From: Sthenelais limicola
Lineage: Eukaryota > Annelida > Polychaeta > Phyllodocida > Sigalionidae
Assembly (NCBI GenBank): GCA_942159475.1
Contig: OW804096.1
Coordinates: forward strand, 39,865,744 to 39,929,743
DNA: 64,000 bases
Direction: 5' to 3'
The notes beneath the pieces are model-generated. The model was not told the DNA's origin and searched no databases. It worked only from the letters and a program-made list of their open reading frames with translations. The translations under genes were made by a program, and so were the position numbers. Position 1 is the first letter of the stretch; every line of letters starts with the position of its first letter. Of the stretch, positions 59,339-64,000 are shown piece after piece.

Positions 59339-59599
59339 CCCACCCCCACCCATGCCCCACAAGCAACAGCCCCTTTTTCCATCCTACCCCGGCCCCATAC
59401 CCTCCCCACAAGCCAATGCCACCCCCCACCCCCCTAAAAAACCTAAGCACATTACTCGGTTTGTCTAAACCAGACACGAGTGTGCCATGCCTAGAAGTGC
59501 TGTCTGGGGTATAGTATATACATTCCTGGCAGATGACTCAGCTGCCATTGATATAGTAGTAGCAGTGGTGTGTCCCATAATAGCCTCTGTTGTACAGAC

Positions 59600-59640
59600 C
59601 CGGGGGGGGGGTACACTGATGGGGTTGGGGTGGGGGTGGC
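59600..59640 (+). repeat. G-rich tract
   Basis: A run of nine G, then GTTGGGGTGGGGGTGG. The C-rich tract at 59,336-59,440 is on the other strand. Confidence 0.75.
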
Positions 59641-60594
59641 ATGGGGATATTAGATTAGGTAATTCTTTAATTATCTCCTTGATGGTACATCAACAAAAAG
59701 GTATTGGCCTTCTCAAATGGAGGTCTTCCAGGCCATTATTTTATTTCCAAACTGATCTTGCCATCCAAATGTAATGGTTGTTGATATGTTCATTAATAAA
59801 GCATCAGACACGATCTCTTTCTAAAAGGAGAATTATATAAGAAAGTGCGATGGTCTGATAGAAACTCTGAGTAAAAGATATCCATGAGGTAAAAAATTGG
59901 GAAAGTGTTGGGTCTCCAATTGTCGGTTAAGCAGAGCAATTTCAACTATTTATTTATCGATTTAATATTGCCCGTATATAAGATCACAGAATGACTGGGT
60001 AACTATATTAGCATGTTTGGATATATGTCATCTCCTGATTACAATGTCCATGTACCAGCATACATGTTATATTTACCGTTAGACCAACCAACCATGTAGA
60101 GGGGAGTTTGACACTTTGACTCTGAGACACGTGTATAGTGTGTTAGTGTGAGCCTAGACAGACCTTTAAAAGACCTTTACTCTAAAGGAGGACTGAGTAA
60201 TTATAATTTTGTCTAATGGAAACTGAATTCCGAAAAGAAAATAACTGGCGCTGGGTGTTGGGGGGGCAGAGACAGTACTGGCTCATAAGTGAGTCCCTTC
60301 CCTTGGAACCAAGGGAAGGGGACGCTCAGTCGTCATGCCTCGCCGCTTAGTTACAGTGTGGACCGTTGTAACAACGTTATCAATGGAAACATAGTATAGA
60401 CTTAGAAGGTTGGGGCTCTTTCCCTGGTTGCTGTGAGTAAAACGGGCCTTGTGTTTTGACTCAACAGGGCCTGTTAGAGTCATTAGATTGATATGCTCGG
60501 CTACAATTTCGTCTGCGCTCGATCTGTGAGCTTAGACTGGAGAGAGGAGTGAGACATTAGAGTAAAAGAAGAGTGCTCTGAAGACTGAGTAATT

Positions 60595-60705
60595 AGTGAA
60601 AGAGAGAGAGAGAGGCAAAGAGGGGGAGAGAGGGAGGGAGAGACAAAGAGGGAGGGAGAGACAGGGAGAGACAAAGAAGGGGAGAGAGAGGGGGGAGTTG
60701 AAAGG
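60595..60705 (+). repeat. Polypurine tract
   Basis: GAGAGAGAGAGGCAAAGAGG-type units on the + strand. Confidence 0.88.
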
Positions 60706-60795
60706 AATAGTGAGTGAAGAGGATGCGGAACTGTGCCCCATAGAAATTAACTTCCAAACGGAAAAGGAATAATGCAGGGGCAAGCCTGTGTGTAT

Positions 60796-60838
60796 GGGCG
60801 GGGGGGGGGGGGTAGGGGTGTGTGTGTGGGGGGGGGAG
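60796..60838 (+). repeat. Poly-G tracts with GT spacer
   Basis: A run of 12 or so G, GTAGGGGTGTGTGTGT, then another run of eight or more G. Confidence 0.85.
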
Positions 60839-61309
60839 TGAGAGTTGGTAGGAAAAAGGTGATGGAGGGGATGTGGTGGGATGGTAAAACTAATGGCAAA
60901 AGTATAAACACCACACCACATCCTATAGGTCAGAAAAGTTTGTATGAGTCAGTCAGCAAAAACATGTATACAATAGATATAGGATGTTAAATTGAGATTA
61001 AAATGTTTGTTAAAATAATTTCTTAATTTCGAGTACTTGCTAGAAGGTTCTGGCCTCCTTTAGGTGAGAACCCACAGCCTCCATTTTGTAAGTTTTGTAG
61101 TCCATCTTGAGCAAAACCAGGGTCTTTCACGGAGGGGGGCACGGGGGTATTTCACCTTTTAGATGTATCTATTTAAAAATGTCATATAGTAGGTCTATAA
61201 TGGTATAATCGAGAACCGTACGATTATCTATTTACTGAATAAATCTATTCAAAACTTAGATGGTCTTTATCAGGGAATTCATTATCGACTTATATTAATA
61301 TACAATTTG

Positions 61310-61396
61310 TTTGATGTAAACATATATTTATGTATTTGTTTTTCTTGTCTTCCAGGTGAGTTTCATTTTTAAAGAGATTTTGATGAGTGAATTCAC
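61310..61396 (+). promoter_or_regulatory. Candidate recursive-splice site with RS-exon B
   Basis: TATTTGTTTTTCTTGTCTTCCAG is an excellent 3' splice site abutting GTGAGT (AG at 61,354-61,355). Forty-one bases on (61,356-61,396) a second donor reads CAC-GTGAGTATGT, identical over ten bases to the second donor of site A. Exons A and B agree at 19 of their first 30 positions and share TTGATG at the same offset, then diverge in length by one base. From phase 1 this exon meets TAA after four full codons, so inclusion would truncate the protein, as is typical of RS-exons. It lies 15.4 kb downstream of site A. Confidence 0.5.
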
Positions 61397-61453
61397 GTGA
61401 GTATGTTCCAGTCTAAATATCTCCCAGAAACAATGATATGGTGTGGATATATT

Positions 61454-61616
61454 GGGACGAAGTCGGTAGAATATGTACAATTCACCTAAGTTACCAATCC
61501 TCTACAAGAACCCAAATGTATAACAAAAACTAAGATCAAATACCGTTCAACATTTGGCAAAATTTTCTAAATGTGTATAGAGCTGCCAATTGTACATATT
61601 CTGACGTGCTGGACCC
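61454..61616 (+). mobile_element. MITE family B, short copy
   Basis: The left end is GGGACGAAGTCGGTAGAATA and the right end TTGTACATATTCTGACGTGC with TGGACCC. The middle is shortened. It lies 57 bp downstream of RS-exon B. Confidence 0.75.
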
Positions 61617-62134
61617 TTCGATCATCTTCACATCACGTGGGGACATGGCCCCTGTCACCGTCTCCTATCGCAGTTATGAGAATATATCGCACCAGCTAGT
61701 GCTTCTTCTCATTAACCTCCTACACTAGCACCAAGTCTTTCTTTTTCTTTCTTTCTCCAAAAATTAAGAATAAATTCTTCTTTTCTTTAAAAAACACACA
61801 AAAAAGCCACCGGGGGGATAGTGACGCTAAATATGATAGAACTTAAATTTGTTTTTACGATTTCAAATAAATCAAACATGTGCACGCCTTGCTCTTAGTT
61901 ATACACACTGGACAGTAATGAATAATTCACAGACACATGTTATACTCGTAGTGCTTTCTGCATCTAATGAATGTACTTAACGTTTGTTTTGTTTTTTGTT
62001 GATATTTGTAACGTAAATTGATGACTTCATCCTTTTCTCACCCACCCCGCATCCTTTTCACACCCACCACGCCCCCGTTCTTTAAATAAAATAATATAAA
62101 CAAAATAAAGGTTATATGGACTTTCAACGTATAT

Positions 62135-62386
62135 GGGTCAGATTTTCAGAAAATGTACAATTGGTAGCTGTGCACATTTAGTAAATTCCGTTACGTTAGA
62201 CTGAAAAATGGCCAATGTACATAAACATTTATAAACATAAACATTCGAGTATATTTGGCATTGCATTGATTCTAGCAATCGGTCTAGTTAGGTTGAACTG
62301 TGTTTTGAACTTTATTTTCGTCTGAAATTAGGGTTATTAGAGAGGATTGGTGAAGGCAAATTATACATTTTCTGGCGATTTCACCC
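62135..62386 (-). mobile_element. MITE family B, full copy
   Basis: The ends are GGGTCAGATTTTCAGAAAAT and ACATTTTCTGGCGATTTCACCC, with AT on both sides. The interior is the inverse of the 56,129 copy (GTTGAACTGTGTTTTGAAC, then GAGAGGATTGGTGAAGGC). Confidence 0.82.
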
Positions 62387-62469
62387 ATAAGCCTGGTATG
62401 CATTAATTAAAGAGTGTAACATCTTAGAGTAATTATCAGAACAGAATAATAAACTAAACCTTTGTATAC

Positions 62470-62760
62470 ATTCTAAAATCATTTTTTTCCTCTTTTTACT
62501 GGCCTTTCAATTGACACTAATGACAGTGGGATGAACGACTTTGAATGTCCCTTGTTCCCATCTGGACAAATTATCCTCAATAAAACAGTTTAATAACTGA
62601 CATTTCCAGGAAAACAAATAGCCTCTGGGGGCTCATCAAATAGTCTTTGTTCGGAGCGAGCATTGATTGCATGGGCTTTTGATTCATTTTTATCAAGCTT
62701 TTCTTTCAAAGTTTCATCTTTCTTTATTTATGTTTTAGTTGTATCGTGACTAATCAACTG
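62470..62760. other. Single-copy block with homeodomain-like motifs
   Basis: Non-repetitive, with motif-dense sequence such as TTGACACTAATGACAG, GCATTGATTGCATGG and GACTAATCAACTG. The texture resembles conserved noncoding regulatory DNA; there is no direct evidence of function. Confidence 0.2.
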
Positions 62761-63290
62761 ATTTTTGCACTCATGCCTTTGTCCATGAGCTAGGTCGGAT
62801 GGTGTCCTTAAACTCAAACCACAGGGATTGATGATGTGGCTCAAAAGGATGGGTGGATAAGAAGGGAGTTGCACTGAAATCAGTATATTTCAGATAATAG
62901 GCCCCCCATTAGGCCCTAATTTAGGGGAAAACATTAGATTTTAATTCTAATTCCGTTGTCAGTCATGCAGTAGACGTAAGTTAACCACAGTCCTTTATTG
63001 CATTTGTATTAGAAATGGTGCATTGAAGCTGGATTGGTAAGTTGCGCCAGTGGCTAGTGCAACTGCCCTATTATTGTCTGATTTGCATACTTGGCACACA
63101 CCTGTCCTGGACAAGTGCATAGAAAGGGTTTCCACACCACAACTATTCCCTTGTTCTGCTACCACAGCCTTCTGTCAGGCAGATATTTTGCGCTCCCTTT
63201 AGTATGGGAAGATTTACCCCCTCCCCCAGTCTCCCCTTCTTTTAACCTGATGAAAAGGGGGGGGGGGTGCAGAGGGCAATTTTACCTAGA

Positions 63291-63362
63291 AGGACTTTGC
63301 GGTTTGAGGCGAGAGTCTTTCCCTCCGTTTAAAGGGACTCTCTCATCTTTGGGCCTAGACTG
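63291..63362 (+). mobile_element. MITE family A, 3' fragment
   Basis: TTTGCGGTTTGAGGCGAGAG, CTTTCCCTCCGTTTAAAGGG and the terminus TTTGGGCCTAGACTG. Confidence 0.75.
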
Positions 63363-63599
63363 TGTTCCTCTTTCTTAAACTGACCAGGCCACGGTAGTTT
63401 GTGTGAAAGACTATTGTCCACTCAGGTGTGACTGCATTAATCAATCGATCAATCAGTCTAGTCTACTGCTAGCTCCTCTCTGTGGCAGGTTAGAAATGGT
63501 GCATTGAAGCTACAGACAGTATTAATGAGACTGTATGCAAACAATAACCTGTCGGTGGCTATAATAGCTATAGAACAAATATTAGCAGTGGCAAGGGTC

Positions 63600-63640
63600 C
63601 TGAGTTCGAATCCCGACCCAAACTCTTAAGCCCAGACCAA
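63600..63640 (+). other. tRNA box-B-like sequence
   Basis: TCCTGAGTTCGAATCCCGACC is a strong internal-promoter B-box match, 90 bp before the SINE at 63,690. It may be the remnant of another SINE. Confidence 0.35.
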
Positions 63641-63689
63641 GGAATCAGCATCTCACTCTCCTCTAGGCTCTTAACATTTCACCAAAGGC

Positions 63690-63930
63690 TACAGTTAAGT
63701 ACGGTTAAGGTGTTGGGCTCTAAATCAAGAGGTAGTTAGGGATTCAAATCCCATAAGCGACTTGCCGAAGTGTCTTTTCACCTTCATCAAAGGCCAGCCA
63801 TGTTAATAGTTATCTGCGGTTATACACAGCCAAAAGAAGCATTGCTAATGATCAAAAAGAGCAGGGTATCGCCTCCCGTTAGTGTGTTTCCTCTCTCGCT
63901 CTCGCACTGATATGACCAAATGACCAAAAA
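63690..63930 (+). mobile_element. tRNA-derived SINE
   Basis: A box-A-like GGTTAAGGTGTTGGGC (63,702) and a box-B-like GGGATTCAAATCCC (63,741) are spaced as in a long-variable-arm tRNA. A tRNA-unrelated body (GCATTGCTAATGATC, AGAGCAGGGTATCGCC) and a 3' end GTTTCCTCTCTCGCTCTCGC follow. Partial relatives lie at 30,930, 33,620 and 40,620. Confidence 0.7.
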
Positions 63931-64000
63931 TCAATTTAATTCTGGTAACTATTGAAAAAACTATATCTGTGCAACTATTATAAAATATTCTCAAAGTTTT

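Noticed and set aside
63410..63430. CCACTCAG-GTGTGACT as another abutting acceptor-donor
   Set aside because: No real polypyrimidine tract and a poor donor.

Overview
This is a eukaryotic, AT-rich, repeat-rich genomic window. I read it as an invertebrate animal, plausibly a lophotrochozoan such as a mollusc. The reasons are a Golgi GalNAc-transferase with a metazoan-type layout, very long introns, GT-AG splice sites and dense populations of short nonautonomous DNA transposons. No prokaryotic genes, rRNA, tRNA genes or CRISPR arrays are visible. Almost all reading frames of 60-200 codons are chance frames in simple-sequence tracts or transposon copies. I cannot assign a species.

Left edge (1-8,100, minus strand): two 5' coding exons of a polypeptide N-acetylgalactosaminyltransferase. 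The first (7,287-8,098) encodes the membrane anchor, stem and first half of the GT-A domain. The next (60-264) carries the WGGEN motif. They are joined in frame across a 7-kb phase-2 intron, and the gene runs off the left edge.

8,100-28,400: no intact gene seen. It holds transposon copies, a decayed tyrosine-recombinase pseudogene (minus, about 12.5-13.0 kb), a decayed non-LTR retrotransposon 3' end (16.7 kb), polypyrimidine tracts, and two CpG-richer spots (11.2-11.4 kb and 24.3-24.6 kb) that look regulatory.

28,400-64,000 (plus strand): a compact TATA-type promoter with a perfect palindromic oestrogen-response-element core lies at 28.43-28.57 kb. It is followed by a minute first coding exon (Met-Ser-Asp-Lys-Pro plus one base) with a perfect GTAAGT donor. 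Downstream, at 45,910 and 61,356, are two similar sites where a strong polypyrimidine-CAG acceptor abuts GTGAGT. Each is followed 40-41 bases later by a second identical donor. This is the architecture of recursive-splicing ratchet points with RS-exons, and I consider it the most interesting signal here. Between them, at 46.2-46.45 kb, is a second promoter-like block (RFX, E2F and YY1 motifs) with its own candidate first exon. A third E2F/NRF1-like block lies at 52.7 kb.

Repeats: at least three MITE families recur. Family A has CAGTCTAGGC termini, 4-bp target duplications and an internal 30-bp unit in one or two copies. Family B has GGGT termini with flanking AT. Family C has AATAGGGGATTTGCATG termini. 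There are also pogo-like elements, tRNA-derived SINE-like pieces and ten polypurine or polypyrimidine tracts. All comparisons were made by eye; identities and boundaries are approximate unless stated.
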